Source of the DNA: Flectonema sp. DT1601
Lineage: Eukaryota > Euglenozoa > Diplonemea > Diplonemida > Diplonemidae
DNA length: 64,000 bases
NCBI GenBank assembly: GCA_964019425.1
Contig: OZ025850.1
Coordinates: forward strand, 1-64,000
Reading direction: 5' to 3'
The position numbers and the translations under genes were made by a program. Positions 63,226-64,000 of the stretch are shown piece after piece. The notes beneath the pieces are model-generated. The model searched no databases. It was not told the DNA's origin and saw only the letters and a list, made by a program, of their open reading frames with translations. Numbering within the stretch: the stretch's first letter is position 1; each line of letters begins with the position of its first letter.

Positions 63226-64000
63226 CTATTCGTTTGGTTCATACCAAGATATGTTATACTTGTTAGCGAGTGAGTCAATAACCTTATCCCATTCGTCAGA
63301 GATTTCTTGATATTTTTTAAGATTCTCTGGGTCTCCTTTCGTAAAGTTCAAACCCTTCCTCGAACTCCACGCTTGTGATTTGAGAGCAGGTGAGTTCGGA
63401 CCACACATTTCCACTGCAATGTCATCGAGCTTCCAGCCAGTGCAGTTTCCACTATTCCATTCTTCAGAATGTTCACAGCGAGGGTGATTTCTCTTCACTC
63501 CCGGGAACACTTCTTCATAAAAATCAAAAAGCTGGTTCGTATTTTTTCCAATCACTTTCAGAGTCGAGAATTTCATAAAACTAAAACTCTCAGACTTGAA
63601 CTTCGACAGCCAGTACCGCAATCCGAGTGCAGTAAACCCAAAGGGAAGATACATAACTTGATTTCTTGTTCTTGGATCATACATACACCATCGTAAGGCA
63701 AGGTATGTTTGGTCTAAATTCTTTATTATTTCAAAAGGTTCATAAAGCATCTTACGACAGATTGGTATGCTCTCTAATATCTTCATCTGGTCGTCTAACT
63801 TCTCACTGAAGACATTAAATGGTTCTTTTCCCCATCCCCAGTCAACTCGTAGAGATGTAAACAACAAGAAATGTGAATACGCTCGGCTTAAAGCATCACG
63901 TTGCATTACTAAGAAGGAAGGTTTAAAAGGAGCTCCTTGTAAATCCAAGTGAAGTGCTTGTGCAGCTTTTGGAATCATAATAGTGTCAGGAGTGCTGTCG
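63226..64000 (-). CDS. Sulfotransferase-like protein, 5' part beyond the window
   Basis: At least 257 residues; the frame stays open to the window edge, so the start lies outside and the ATG at 63,978 is probably internal. The segment SFLVMQRDALSRAYSHFLLF matches the 3'-phosphate-binding motif of PAPS-dependent sulfotransferases (RDP-x-x-RAYSHY). The end, KKYQEISDEWDKVIDSLANKYNISW, resembles the C-terminal helix of such enzymes. Several Cys near the end (CEHSEEWNSGNC) suggest a lumenal disulfide. I infer a Golgi carbohydrate sulfotransferase; the 5'-phosphosulfate loop should lie in the missing part. Confidence 0.6.
   Translation of the reverse strand, partial: DSTPDTIMIPKAAQALHLDLQGAPFKPSFLVMQRDALSRAYSHFLLFTSLRVDWGWGKEPFNVFSEKLDDQMKILESIPICRKMLYEPFEIIKNLDQTYLALRWCMYDPRTRNQVMYLPFGFTALGLRYWLSKFKSESFSFMKFSTLKVIGKNTNQLFDFYEEVFPGVKRNHPRCEHSEEWNSGNCTGWKLDDIAVEMCGPNSPALKSQAWSSRKGLNFTKGDPENLKKYQEISDEWDKVIDSLANKYNISWYEPNE

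Overview
The window is nuclear DNA of a unicellular eukaryote. It has short spliceosomal introns (61 to 111 bases, 5' ends mostly GTATGT or close to it), tight gene spacing, A/T-rich spacers and eukaryote-only families (ALYREF, DENR, SLC24 exchanger, WSC-domain and TPR/IQ proteins). All sixteen protein genes that I call between 29.8 kb and the right edge lie on the minus strand. Nearly every start codon has a pyrimidine-rich tract ending in AG a few to about 50 bases upstream. That layout suggests long co-directional transcription with spliced-leader trans-splicing, as in euglenozoans, although leader introns in 5' UTRs are not excluded. I cannot name the species.

Layout: (1) 1-10,510 is an almost perfect tandem array of about 1,313 copies of the octamer TTGCGGGT. 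It is G-rich on the plus strand and runs inward from the window edge, opposite to the usual orientation of a left telomere. (2) 10,511-26,739 is a 425-bp satellite carrying a family of tyrosine-recombinase (DIRS-like, compare VIPER/TATE of trypanosomatids) retroelements: two long copies with gag-like, recombinase and RT/RNase H frames, and four 564-bp short derivatives. Every element sits at the same position in the satellite monomer. (3) 26,740-29,841 is a 3.1-kb stretch with no gene I can support, but with a perfect hairpin and a diverged local duplication. (4) 29,842-64,000 is the gene-rich part.

Read from right to left (the direction of transcription), part 4 holds: a partial sulfotransferase-like protein, a coiled-coil protein, a pseudokinase-like protein, an SLC24-type Na+/Ca2+-K+ exchanger, a small membrane protein, the translation factor DENR, a large cysteine-rich surface protein, a TPR+IQ protein, a small candidate gene, a FAX/metaxin-like GST-fold protein, the mRNA export adaptor ALYREF, a large acidic secretory-pathway membrane protein, two unknown proteins, a small Pro/Ala/Gly-rich protein, a CID-like RNA-processing protein and a WSC-domain surface membrane protein. 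The genes do not form one pathway; surface proteins alternate with RNA and translation factors, as expected for a polycistronic-style cluster.

Limits: exon joins were read by eye from splice signals and frame continuity. Family assignments rest on motif recognition without a database search. The octamer array may be longer or shorter in the real genome.
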